Of a stretch of DNA of 64,000 nucleotides, positions 50,001 through 62,509 are shown piece by piece. Made by a program: the position numbers and the translations under genes. The DNA is from Cloeon dipterum (Eukaryota; Arthropoda; Insecta; Ephemeroptera; Baetidae). Position 1 is the first letter of the stretch; every line of letters begins with the position of its first letter. The stretch lies in NCBI RefSeq assembly GCF_949628265.1, contig NC_088788.1:12772001-12836000 (forward strand). Reading direction: 5' to 3'. Under the pieces are notes generated by a model. It saw only the letters and a program-made list of their open reading frames with translations, did not search any database and had not been told where the DNA came from.

Positions 50001-53000
50001 CACACTTTTGCGAGCAGCCGCCATTGTTGTCGAGACACTCGTTGCGGCCGCACTTTTCACCAGGTTCGTCCTCCCAGTTCGGGCAGTCGGGCTTTTTGTC
50101 GCAGACTTTGCTTAGGGGAATGCAGATGCCAGACGCGGCACCGGTCGCCAAACCGCAGTCAAACTCGGTGTGTGGGTCGCACTTAGGCGCTGGAGAGGCT
50201 GTAAATGTCAAAAACGAGGGGCTCTAATTGAAAAGTTTCAAAGCAAAGGCACGCAAGCAACTCAAAAGAGGGAAATTAAATATAGAAAAGTTTCAGGCTC
50301 TGTTGTGTGCAAATTAAAAAATTTATTTCCTAGAAATGTTGTTTTTTTTTATCTTACTTGTGTTCACGAAATTGAAAGAATCAGTGATTTTAAATTCACA
50401 ACTTACTGCAATTAAGTTCGTCACTGTTGTCGGTGCACTCGGGGGTTCCGCTGCAGTGCAAGTGTCCCGGAATGCAGTGGCCGGAGTTGCAGCGGAACTG
50501 ATCTGGCCTGCAGGTGCCAATGACGCAATTAGGTGCCTCTTCGTCGGAGCCATCGGGACAGTCGCGGTCTCCGTCGCACAGCCACGCGTGGTGGATGCAG
50601 CTCATTCGGTCCATGCACTCGAATTCACGTGCGTTGCAGTGCGAGTGGTACGGCTTGGTTGTCGGGAAGCCAGTGCAGTTCTGGAAAGAGAACAGGCAGC
50701 TGTCAACCTTCTGATTCGAGTCTTTGTACTAAGAATTTCGCAGTTCGCATTTAATTGGAATGAAAAAGTCTTTCTCGTTACGAGACGATTTCGCGCTCAC
50801 TCCTTTGACATTTTCAGCGTTTAGCTGGATTTAATTAAGCTGCAATTTTGCCGTTGTGACTTCAAACGCACCATCCGCGGGGAGTATTACATCGCGCGAG
50901 CGCGGATATCTTGCGCAAATCCTTGACAACCAGACGGAGTGTCATTGTTCATCTGGAAGAGGATAAAAGTCCATAATTGCGCGTCACACAGGCGCATTTT
51001 GCCCTCACAAAGGCTGCCGGCGTGCATAAAATGTGACGTTAATTCAGCGAGGGAAAGAGAGAAGACACGACACGGCGACGAGCGTTTGCAGCCCCTGAGG
51101 TGCTTATCAAGAGTTACCCCTTTGAAGTTGCACACATCACATTATACAAGAGCACACCGACCAAACACCATCGGGCGCAGAACACGGGAACAGCGGGCGA
51201 AACGTGAGATCCCTTTTGCATCAGGGTCAGCGTGGCACGTAGGCTGACCAGATGCCTGCTAACTGAAAATAAGGCAACCCTTTCTGCTGATTCATTCGCG
51301 AGTTCACGCGGAGGCCGGCGAGTGCTGGTTAGAATTAAGTTTTTCCAAGCCCGACGCGAGTTTGCAGCTTGTAGCACCTCCTGCAGGGAACAAACACAGC
51401 GAAAAGCGAGTGGCCGTGCGGCCACCCTAGCCTGGAAATTCGCAAACTTGTTTTCGTTTTGCCGACTGCGAGGATTGTGATCGCCAGGGGCTGGAGTGGG
51501 CAAAAGAGCTACCGCCACGTGCCTGCATTATTTCACGGCGTTATTAGAAAGGCGGCCCCGGGAGCCTTATGCTTCCATGCCAGACACGTTGGTGTTCAAG
51601 AAGCGAGCATGTGGCCCCGGTGTGCTAATTCTCGCAGCGCGCGAACTCAATTTGCCCGTGGCTGGAAAGCAGAGAAAAGGGCAACTGGGAGAGAACTCTC
51701 GACAACTCGCAGGCGGAGGCCTGTTCGATCAAAATTCTCATTGAGAAAACAGGCCGCGCGGCTTTTTTATTACGCGCGCTCGACGGTAGTAAATCTTAAT
51801 TAATGGAGTGTTGCCGCCGTCGTCCGTCTGGTGACGGAGTGGGCTAACGCGCCTTTAGTGGGCTCGAAGGGTTCATTGTTTCACCTCGCAACGGCAATAA
51901 CGTGGGTGGCGGTTGTGGGTTTGGGGAAAAGGCCGATTTGTTGCAGCTTAACAACGCGCAGCAAGCTTGGAAATTGTTTTGCATCGAGTCACCACTAATT
52001 TTGGCTTCAGTAAATTACTTACTTTGCAGGGAAAAAACAAAGAGGCAGTCAAGGATGTGAGGAGTAGGTTTGAGTTAATTGCAAATAACTAATTGAATTT
52101 GTTTGGTCAGTGGGCAAAACATTATGTCGATCGTTTTAGTGAGTTTTGTAGCTTCAAAAGAGTCAAATCTTAACGGAATTCAACCTAAGAAAAGTTTGAA
52201 ATTGAAATATTTTTGTACTTGGTCGGACCCAAGTTAAGAGTTGTCAGTCCGTTTTAAATCTAGTTATAGTGATGCTACGATGATTTTTTTAAGAGATTTT
52301 AATTTTTTTAAATATTTAATGGAACATTCAAAATTAATCCATCAAATGATTTTGAACAAAAGCTTAGATTCAAATAAAAAGAAAAAGGATTGCTAGTTGT
52401 AAAAACACAGAAAATCTCAGCGCATTCGAAGTTAAGTGGTTTAGTTTTTATTGCTTAGGAAAAAACACAGCCATTTCAATCTCAATTTAAAAGCTTTGGA
52501 GGTAAATCGTGTAATATCCGGCCATCGTAAGACTAAAGTAAAATCTCGACTCGTGGAACGGTACAAGTGGTTGACGATCCTGAAAATAAAAGAGCCCAAA
52601 TTGGATTTACTCCGCAGAACTACCGGCGCTGTAAACAGACTCTGACGGATCTCTCCAGGAGAGGAAAGCGGTCCCGCGCCCGCCGAGAAAAATGCGGCAT
52701 CATTTCCACAACGCCCCCGCGCATTATCCTCTCTTTCTCTCTCGGCTACAGAAATAAACCCCAGCTACTGGCTGCGAAAGAGAGACGGACAGAGGAGGAC
52801 GACAGCTACATACAGAAGTTACACACAAAGGAACGAGATTAAAAAAGTTGGCGGCGGCGACATAATAATTTTTCTGCCAGCCTCGCGCGCGCTGCCCATC
52901 AGACCGCGTTTAAGTCACACCAGCGCGTAGGGATATCACCTCATCTTGCACTCATATCCGCCGGAGCGATGCGTGCGAACTTTTCAATTAAAAAAGTTAG

Positions 53001-56000
53001 CCACGCGCTGCCAAAAATCCGTTCGTCTGTGCCCGGAGAAGAAAACGATGAAGAAGACAGGCTCTCAGTTTCCGGCTTTGTATAGTCACGACCGATTCAC
53101 AAATGTGTCAAGACGCGGTGACAATGCATGCTCTGCGTAATATGCGAAATTGCGAGACGCAAACGTGATTATCTTGGACGCGGCGACAGTTGTTCCGGGC
53201 TGGAACAACTGTATCTGCCGCTCGCTCGACAATGGCTGCTAATTTCCAGGCCTGAGGCGCGCGCGAAATTACGCAGAGCATTGTGTCAAGTTGGGTTAGC
53301 TTGTGCCTAGTCATCAGATTCGAGCAAGACGGAAAATTTGCGACTTTGGGGCTCAGATAACGCCGGGCAAATTGAGCAACTCGCTCGTACGCGTTAGAAA
53401 TGTTAGCGCTTTAATTAGAAGCACCCATTCACCCGGGTGCGAAGAGAGAGCATATCGCTGTGATGAAATTGATTTTACCTTACAATAATTAGCGATTCGA
53501 ATGAGAGCAGATGTTGTTATTTTAGGAATACGCAGAACGCTGAAACAAGGTTTGCATAAACCCACAGTTCTCCGAAAAACAAAATACTGCGGAGATTTCT
53601 GAAAATTTGCCCGTGTACCCTATACACATACAAATAAATACAATGTTGAGATATAAAGAAGACCACAAAATGAGATTTTCGTGCTGGTCCACAATATAAC
53701 AGATTTTTGATAGCATAAAAGGTAAAATTTCATGCCGTCTGTCTTATTTAAAGCAAATTACGCCGGATTGTCATTAATTAAAAAATATATGTATAAACAC
53801 CCGAAATATTTTAACGTGTCTTTAACGCATTGCAAAGGTCTTGCCAAGGTTACCATCCTGGGACGGAAAGCATAGTCACCTGTTCGTCCAGTCCGTCAGG
53901 ACAGTCGGGGTCGCCGTCGCATCGCCACCTGAGGGTGATGCAGTGGTTGACGCCGCAGGCAAACTCGGTGTCTTCAGAGCACTTGGTGTTGGGACAATTG
54001 TGCTCGTCGGATCCGTCGCCGCAGTCGTCGTCACGGTCACACATCCACCGCTTCTGGATGCACTTGCCGTTGCCACACGTGAACTCATCAGAGCGGCATG
54101 TTTCATCTGAGAAGTCAAACACAAGCAAACAATGCAACGAGCGAACTTGATTTTGCTTCACAATCTACCCCCTCTTGATTCAACTGACTGACTCAAATCA
54201 TTAATTAACGCCCTCACTATGATTTGATTTGTTAGAAGGAAATCCAAGTTGCTCGTTGAATTTGGTGAGCATGGGGAACGAACGATTTCAGTTTATTTGA
54301 ATGATTATGCAACCCGCGTAACTGGAATGACGCGCGGGTTGCATACTACATTTAGAATTAGTAAAAATAGGTATGTTCAGCAATATTTTAAACAAGAAAA
54401 TCGTCCAGCTCGTTTGACTAGATAAATTATCATATTACAAGGAAAATGCACAAGAGACGGGAAGCTTTGTTAAAAAATTTAGCTGCAGAAGAAAGAAATG
54501 CACAAAGGAAACTTGAAAGAGAGTCAGTTCTTGGAACATGCCTGAAATTCAAGCTTTGCAAAGAGTAAAGAAAATGGATCTAATATAAAATTAAGAAACT
54601 AGCACAGTACAAAAATATAAAACGACAAAAGAAGGAAGTTGGGATAACGGCGGAGGAATTCAGTGGTGAGTGGGAAAGGAAGGAAGATGAGAGAGAAATG
54701 CACAGCGTTGTGGAGGCAGTGCCTACTTTCTACGAGGGGCGAAAGAGGTGAAGATTCACACTGCAAAATAACAGAAAAAGTGGTGATAATTTATGAAAAG
54801 AGCCGTGGCTGCATCGGCGGAGATAGCGTTCACTCAAACTTGCGCTCCAAATGAGCAGTGGGAGATGAGCTCGTCTTTGATAAGCCGATTTAAAAAGCGT
54901 TGCGCGAATAAGATAGATGAGCCACGGCCCTTGAATACCTTTCACTGCTGCTGCTGCCGAGTCCAGAACCAGTCTCTTTCTTTCCCAACCAGCTTTATTT
55001 TTCCACCCCAAAAAGCAAATGCCCTTCTCTCGTGAATATGCAATTTCGCACACAATATATAACTTAAGCTTTTTTGCGGTCGTCCCGCCAAATGCGACCA
55101 AGTGTGAAGCTATTTCAAAAATGCAGAGTCGCGTTTTATTAAAACGCGCTAACGATGCAAAGTACTATAGTCACCGGAAACGGTTTTGAAGGGCGTGGCA
55201 CGAGAAAATCCAACACAGAATTTTTGATTTCATAGAAATTTGTTTCTGACCAGGACAACTTATTCAAAATCCGCTTACGTAACTTGATAAGCCATCAAAT
55301 TCGTTAATTTTGACTCGCTCTGTTTTACGATGGTTTTTCAAGATTTTATAACGCGTAGTAAACGTGATCATTTTGGCCCGAAAGCTAATATTCTACGGAA
55401 AGCTCCGACATTTTAATCCCCTTTTTCCAGAGCGAGCCGGAAAATTGGTGCAGCTTATGAAAATTGCAGCCGACGGACCAATTTCCGCTTCGCAGCACGC
55501 CTCATTTGTATTCCCCCCGAGTAATTATGCCGGGCCCAGGCAAGCACAACACCTCGCGGCGCGAAAATGGGTTGGAAATCGAGCCGGCGCCTCGCGCACA
55601 TAACACACGCCAGGCGAAATTTTATGCCTCCAGTGAGTGCCATCAATAGTTGAGCAGAAGCTTTTTTCCCGGCAAGATGACCCTAGCAGCGCACTGTTTT
55701 ATTATCATGACGCAGCCCCCGCGAGCGACGGACCTTTAGATTATCCGTGCGCTCGCGTTTTAAAAGCACGCCGCTCCAAAGGGGAGAGTCACCGCTAGCC
55801 AGAGGCCGAGCAATAAGGAAATGGAAGACGGCTGGAGCGAGAATTGCCTCAAAAGCAGCTAGGGGAAAAAGCTTTTACTTCCGAACGACTTAGCAAGCCT
55901 AACGATCAGCCTTGTGAGCAAACTAGATCAATTTTCATGCTGAATTCAAGGGCTGTGACTGAATTTTCTATGAAAAGCATTTCCCCAATTTGAAAGAAGT

Positions 56001-59000
56001 TATTTTATTGATATTTTTCTGGTTTCTAGTAACGCCTGTATAACATTTCATACCCACCGATGATCTACTGACTCAAATTTTAGATTAGTTTAATTTAGGT
56101 TTTAATTAACAGCATGATGTTTTCGTCCCCGTGCTTTCATGAGTAGAATCCATTGAGAAATTAAACGTGCACAGAAATGAGATAGGTGAAACCGACGCAA
56201 TTTTTCCTAGGTTTGACTAAATTGAGCTATTCTGAGATTGTGCTATAATTGCAGTAGCGACTAATTGTGATTGGATTTGCCAAGTAGGTCGCAATTTCCT
56301 TCTGTATCAGCCGAATTCAATTAAATCCTAGAGACGCTCTGCATGCAGATTTTAAATCGATCCGCCGTTTAATATAATTGCAGCCGCAACACAATCTAAT
56401 CCAGTTTGATGATACTAGAAAAGTGATTGGACGCGCTTGTATAATGGGATACTATTGACCGACCCGTTCGCCATTCAATGCGAGAGCAACAAGCCGCCGG
56501 CACCGTTCTGCATGAAGCGGTTCTCCACTTTCCCGAAATAGTTTGATACTCGCAGCCATTTTCCGCGACGAGTGGGCTGCTGCGTTGGAAGTTTCGAGCT
56601 GTCAAGTGGCCGTCAACAAACTCGGCTCGAGCTGAACTTGTTTTGCGCATTCAAGACTTTACTTAGCAACAACTTGAAGAGCTCCATTAAAAGCTGTCTG
56701 TGCGCACTCTCGTGTTGTGATAGCGGTTTAAGAGGTCACGCCGTTGTTAAGCTGGTCACTCTGCAGTTTCTGCACTCTGCACCCGCCAAGATTTAATGCA
56801 AAAGTTTCGTGTGCTTCAGAATTGTGTGCGCAAAACTTTCGGCTAGAACGCTGTATACACAATGCCGTTTCAGTCTGACAAGAGCTAACGGCAACAGTAC
56901 TCTAGCTTATCAATTGAAAATATTAAAAAAAACTTCCAACCCACTTTACAAACCGATGAGAAACATAATAATATTCGATTAAAATATAATATGCACCCCT
57001 TTACTGATGTGCCATTATGTGGGCGACACCAAAGTTTATGTTAAAATTCAACCCGTTTCAAGCGGTTTAAGCAACCAAAAGCTTCCCAAGGGTGGTCCTG
57101 TACTCACTTACCTTGTTAAAATATTTGGCCCGAGATAACATTGTTTTATCAGAACTTCATTTGCATGATTAATTTTTTGCGTGATGCCCCCGAGTAAAAA
57201 CGCGCAGGGCTACTTCCAGAAAAGGGTATCGCACTCGTGCTTCTTCATTTGCGTGCCTGAAAGTTGTTCTTCCAGCGGCAAACTTTGAAACCCGAGATGA
57301 GATATACACAAAGTTTGCCCTTTGCGAAGGAAATAAAAACAATTTGTGACCGTAATTCATCGGGAAACAGGTTGATGCTGATTTTAGCCCGTCACGTGGA
57401 TTTCGGAAGAGTGATTTGCATAAAGCGCTGATAATATGCAAACAAGCTCGGCGGGTATATCACTTTTGGTTCCGCCGGGGTACGCACGTAACGAGTTGGA
57501 AAAGCGGCGTGCTCTGATAAAACAATATTTTCCCAACAGCCGGCAGGCTGGTTGTGCGATCGAAGTAATATTCCAGGTGGATCATCTCGCTGTGCAAACG
57601 CGTAGCGAGTGAGCGAGGGAGCTCACCGGCAGCTGTGTGCGAAGCTCTTTTCCGATATTGAAATATGCACGCGAATAAAATTTATTCCCGTGAATTATGG
57701 GCGCGAGTTGAGATTTAGATCGTGACTGGTGCAAAGTTTTGAGCAGTTCTTCAACAATAAGATATTATTCCGCTTCGTTTCCAGAGTACCCGTGACGCCT
57801 TAGTTTGAGCAGTAAATTTGAATAGCAAAGCAGCTGGAGGTATCATTACTTTGAGTTTGCAGTTTTTTTAGATCCGCTTTGCAAAAACCAGCTCTGAAAG
57901 TTTAACATTAGACTAAAAAGAAATAGAGATTTATAAAGTGTTCCTGTACTTTTAGGTGGGGAAAATCTGCAGAGAAAAATATGAATTCCCCTTGTCAGGT
58001 TAAATTGCAATTTAAACGAAACGGAGGGAGCGGGGCCTCTCGGGAGGATTGAAGTTGGAAATAGGCTTCTTCAGCTGCCGGCCGAACTTTCGACCGGAGT
58101 GCGAGAACAAGTTAGTGAGCAAGCATAACAAAAAACAGGTTAGCAAGCAAACATAAAGCATGCGGCCATGTCTTACTGCAAGATTTCTCGTCGGATCCGT
58201 CGGTGCAGTCGGGGCTGTCGTCGCACATCCACGACAGGGGGATGCACTCGCCGGACTGGCTGCGGCACGTGAACTCCTCGCTGGTGCATTTCTTCACATC
58301 TGTGTCAGGTTTTGGGCCGGATTCGAGGAAGAGGTAGGAAGAGGGGAGAACAGAGAGGAAGCGCAAATTAGTAAAAGTGAAATGACAGAAGGACACTTAC
58401 TACATTCGCGCTCATCGGCGCCATCAATGCAATCCATTTGGCCGTCGCAGTGCCATACTTGGGAGATACAAATCCCAGGGGAGCACTCAAATTGGCCGCG
58501 AGCACACTTTCCTGTGCCTGGATTCGGACAGCAGGGCACACGCAACTTATTGTTTGATTCAGCAGCAATTTTGGGAAGGAAAATTGCGACATTTTGGGGA
58601 AGAGGCTTATTGAACTTAAACTTGCAATCATTTTCTCACAGCTCGCTGCCCACTAAAGTTAAGATCTCCGTTCAAATAGCAGTTCGCAGCGATCGCATTT
58701 GCATCAATCCAGAACGGTGGCAATAATTTGTATCATAAATCACCGATGGTAAATAGCAAATCAGGATTAATCTGAGCATCAATTGATTGAGTGCACCCTC
58801 CAACGGCATGAAGTAGACGTGACCAAATCAAATAATTAGACGCAGTTCAATGAGCCGTTGGCTTGACCAATTAAAATAATTACGCCACGCAGCGCGCAGG
58901 TCGCGCGTTGACCACATCAATTACAAATATTGACCAGCGCACCATGCATGCGTCCCGCACCCGCGACCCTCGTGGACCATACAAATAGATTGGGCACACA

Positions 59001-62000
59001 AACACATACGCACCGGCTTGTGAGCGACAATTGTGCTCGCAATTCCATTAATTTCGGAGCGGACCGCTATTTACCCCGGCGCAAACAATGAACTTAGCAT
59101 GCACCAAACAACCGACGTGCACTCACTCGGGCGGAGAACAAGCCCTCCGCTGCTTCGAAACAATTGCCGCTCTCGTGTATGTGTGCCGGCGCTTACAGGA
59201 TGGTCCGTTGGAGACGAGCGAAATTCAATCGCAATCTGTCGCATCGCTTGCAAAATATCTGATATTCCACACACTCATGTCTCATGTCTATAAAAATATA
59301 AAATAATTTTAAAATCAATTAGATTGATGAATTTACTCGAGTATGCCATAGTAAAGATAAAATAAAATGGACTTGTACTCTTTGAGAAAAATAGATATTG
59401 TTCTGGTCGACCTGTTTTCAGCTACTGCAGCCCTAATATTGATGCTATGATAAAAAGTTTCATTTAATCCAACAATCAACATTATACAATATGAAAATTT
59501 CGGTCAGTATAATTATTAAATTAACTCGCAATATTTTCAGGATGCGAATGCATCAACAACAAAAAATGGCTGACGTTCAAATTTCAAGAATAGTTTCAAA
59601 AAGTACAAGCAATGCATTTTATCGTTTGGCAACTCAATTTCCATCCACCCTGTGCAAATAAATTTAGCTAAAGAGTATGTGCCTGTTTGGGGTGTAACCG
59701 ACGTCGCTCTGAATTTACGGTCGGCAAATAATTCACGAAGACAATTCGTCTCCAACTCGCGTGATTCGTGATCGCGGCGCCTGCGGCGACTGAACGTAAA
59801 TCTTACGAGAACTGACTATTTATTGCGCCTCCGGAATGAAATATTGGATGTGACTTTCGGCTTGAAAAAGAGGGCATAAAGGTGCTTCTTGTTTGATCCC
59901 ATCATTCCTTCCGGCCATAAAGCAGAATTTATGGCTCCTTACAATATTTTTATATTTAACCGAAATGTGAATAAGATAGGAATGAGACACTAAACGGACG
60001 TAAACGTTGAGGCTATTTTATTAGAGGAGCATATTTCACATCTATGCCCATCGATTTGAAAAGGGAAATGTCACAGGGAAATAAGCTGGTGGTCTGCATA
60101 AAATTTTCAAAGCTATCTGTGAATCTGTGACCCAAGCCGGAGGAATGATTTTAAAATATTTATCTTTGAAAAGGCTGGTCTGAACAGCAGCAAGCTATTC
60201 ACGTCCATCTATAAAAGTCACACCGAACCCACCACGCGCTGAGCGCCACCTCGATTTTAAGAAACTCGTCGTTTCTCGTGCGAGTTAGCAAAAGTTTTAG
60301 TTTTGCAACGAGTTGGAAATTGAATGACGCGCGCCGTCCGGATCGTCGCCGAGAGCATTTTATTAGGGAATAAATTGATGTTTAGACGTCACCCTGGTGA
60401 AAAAAAATCCAACCCAGCCGCGTGTTTGTCTGACGCACGTGCCGTCTGCTGCGTCAATAAAATAGGCTGAAAAGGATGCAACAGCAGCGATGGGGTGGCG
60501 TAGCAGAAAACCTTTTAAAGATTTGCATAATTTAGTTTGGACTTTTCCAATACAAAAGCCCACCGCTGTGCATATTAAGTCGAGCCTGCGCGAAAATCTC
60601 ATAAATTATTAATGCGGCTGGATATAAAAAGTCACGAAAATAAGTACATGCAGAAAGTAGAAGCTTAATTTCAGCCCTTCAACGGCATTAAAAGCGCGTA
60701 TGGACCAGAGATCGCTCTCTAATAATAGTGCACAACCTGCTGAGACAGTCATTAATCCAATTAAAGTGCGCGCTGTACAGAGAACGAAACAACATTTCCA
60801 GACGATATTATTGCTTGCCCCGCAGTATTGACGCCGACGAATGTTGGGTAATGATCGAGCTACGCGTTCAATTTGCTGATTGCCACGGACTCTAATAAGT
60901 GGGTGCCCCTTGAGAATGGAAAATAATAATTGTTCTAGTTTGCTATACCAGAAGCACAAGGAGAACTTTCAGTCGCAATTTTCCCCCGATGCATTGAAGG
61001 AAAAGTTCGCAAAGCATTTCTAACTGTACTTGAAATACTAGCTTTTATTAATAAAAAATTTGCCAATCAACTTAAAAAAGCGTCAAAATATTTGATTTTT
61101 TTTAAATTGAAAGAAAAAGTACATATTTGCATACCAGCTTTGCAACTGACCCTTTGAAAGCATTAAATTTCGAGAGTAAGTTATATTTTACGAAAAAGAA
61201 ACATTTAGCTTACGGCATATTTCCGTATCTTCGTCGCTGTTGTCCTGACAGTCGTTTTCACTGTCACACTGCCAGTGATCAGGGATGCAGCGTCCATTTT
61301 TGCATCGGAATTCGGTGCTGGAGCAGGTCTTGTTGTCTGTGGAGAGAAATCACAAAACATACCATATTTAAACAAAGTCCGAGGCACGAAAGTCTCAAAA
61401 TAGTCAGGCCGAAGGAAAACCAGTTGTCGTCTTACAGCTTCCATGCGTATGTACTGACTGAGAAATAGAAAATGCGTACAATGTAGCACTTTCCCCGAGT
61501 ACGTGGCGATTAAATTTACCATGCATCTAGAGCACGGCCAGCAGGACAAAGGAGCGCCATTAGTAAGGACGATACTCATAATTAAATATCACGCGCGTGG
61601 AATATTCATGAAAATGCTCCTTTGTAGGTGAATGCAGAATTTATCGCGAGAAACAGAGATCAAAGGCACGAGCTGAATTATGCTAAAGCGATATGAAAAC
61701 AAAAAAGGTTCGGGGTCGTAAAGATCTCGTAGGCATGGAAACGGGCATTGTACAAAACGTGAGCAGTCGGAAGTAATGAGTGACGAGATAATTACGATGG
61801 AAGCTGTCGCAACAACGTGCCTGGATGCTGTGCACTTTCGGACTTTGTTTCCTCGAAAAGCGGTTTCAATGATTTGTGTCGAACGTTTGCTGCTTTAATT
61901 ACACATATCGATTAATATACACTTTCCTTGAATGCTAATTCCAAGGCGGTCGGCGGCAAATGCTTTCCAAGTGCCGCGGGAATGCAAAAGTGCAATAAAA

Positions 62001-62509
62001 ATATTAATTCGTGACCCACTTGGCGGGCCGTTGGTACGCTCAATGCGCACGACGAACTCGTTTTTAATGAATGACTGCAAAAAGCAGACTTTGAGCCTAA
62101 GTAAGCAAGTCGCTGCGGAACACGCTTGTTTACACGCGCGTGGGTTAAAACACGCCAACGACCTCGATAAATTACGTGAAATCTGTCTGGAAAAAAGTGT
62201 CATTAGAGGTCAGTTACTTGTTGGTTAGACAAAAACTGCAGCTTGCTGAAAATAAAACCCCAAACAAACCCCCCGGAGGTGTCGCCTTTGGTAAATACCG
62301 TTCTGCTGGACGGTGACGACTTTAGGGGTCGTCGGAGCGGCTGTGGTGCTAGTGCTCGTAGTCGTGCTAGTCGTGGTGGTGCTTGCGAGGGTTGTGGTTG
62401 ACACCACTCGACTAGTGGTAGTCAACGAGGGGGCGGCAGTTGGGGTGGTCACGTTTTCGGCGGCCGAAAATCCGGCGATGATCGCCAGGAAGAGGAATGC
62501 GTATCGCAT
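41019..62509 (-). CDS. LpR: Lipophorin receptor / VLDLR-type LDL receptor
   Basis: Type I endocytic receptor for lipophorin-class lipoproteins (family role). Exons: 62299-62509, 61214-61336, 58401-58517, 58177-58299, 53880-54106, 50407-50680, 49929-50198, 49394-49694, 46045-46618, 45783-45981, 45523-45591, 43587-43717, 43187-43345, 41019-41063; 940 aa. The order is signal peptide ([16 protein letters not shown]), a Thr/Ser-rich linker, eight LDLa repeats (about 73-403, SDE-type Ca boxes), EGF-A and EGF-B, a propeller with FWSD, YWTD, YWTD, YWVD and YWSD blades, EGF-C, a short Ser/Thr stem (exon 11), a TM helix (855-879), FDNPVY (892-897) for clathrin uptake, and a C-terminus [13 protein letters not shown]. 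LDLa 4-5 and 6-7 share exons. Exon 1's donor (AACG|gtattt) was chosen to keep phase. An in-frame upstream ATG at 62698 exists. Introns reach 4 kb. Confidence 0.95.
41064..43186. other. Last intron of the lipophorin receptor
   Basis: 2.1 kb between the exon encoding FDNPVY and the 14-residue terminal exon. Insect lipophorin receptors can use alternative cytoplasmic ends, but no convincing alternative exon is visible here. It is AT-rich with no recognised repeat. Confidence 0.55.
46619..49393. other. Receptor intron within the beta-propeller
   Basis: 2.8-kb phase-2 intron, AT-rich with CpG-dense patches (notably 47.87-48.03 kb). It holds a short GAT repeat near 48.92 kb. No nested gene is supported. 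Confidence 0.55.
48918..48935. repeat. Short (GAT)n microsatellite
   Basis: About six GAT units inside the propeller intron of the receptor gene, non-coding in the called model. Confidence 0.6.
50681..53879. other. Receptor intron between LDLa 5 and 6
   Basis: 3.2-kb phase-0 intron. GC- and CpG-richer blocks at 51.0-51.9 kb and 52.6-53.4 kb alternate with AT-rich DNA. Open frames in the GC-rich blocks are compositional and show no domain. Confidence 0.55.
54107..58176. other. Receptor intron between LDLa 3 and 4 (largest)
   Basis: 4.07-kb phase-1 intron. CpG-bearing blocks (55.4-55.9, 56.4-56.8, 57.2-57.7 kb) sit in AT-rich DNA. No coding exon is supported. An omitted LDLa exon is unlikely because no Cys-rich SDE-type frame appears. 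Confidence 0.55.
58518..61213. other. Receptor intron between LDLa 1 and 2
   Basis: 2.7-kb phase-1 intron with mixed composition and no recognisable exon or repeat. Confidence 0.55.
61337..62298. other. Receptor intron 1
   Basis: 962-bp phase-1 intron between the signal/Thr-rich exon and the first LDLa exon. No additional exon is seen. The donor is a modest match (gtattt). Confidence 0.5.

Noticed and set aside
51114..51803. Several frames above 100 codons in the receptor intron
   Set aside because: This CpG-rich block lacks stop codons in several frames at once, the mark of composition rather than coding.
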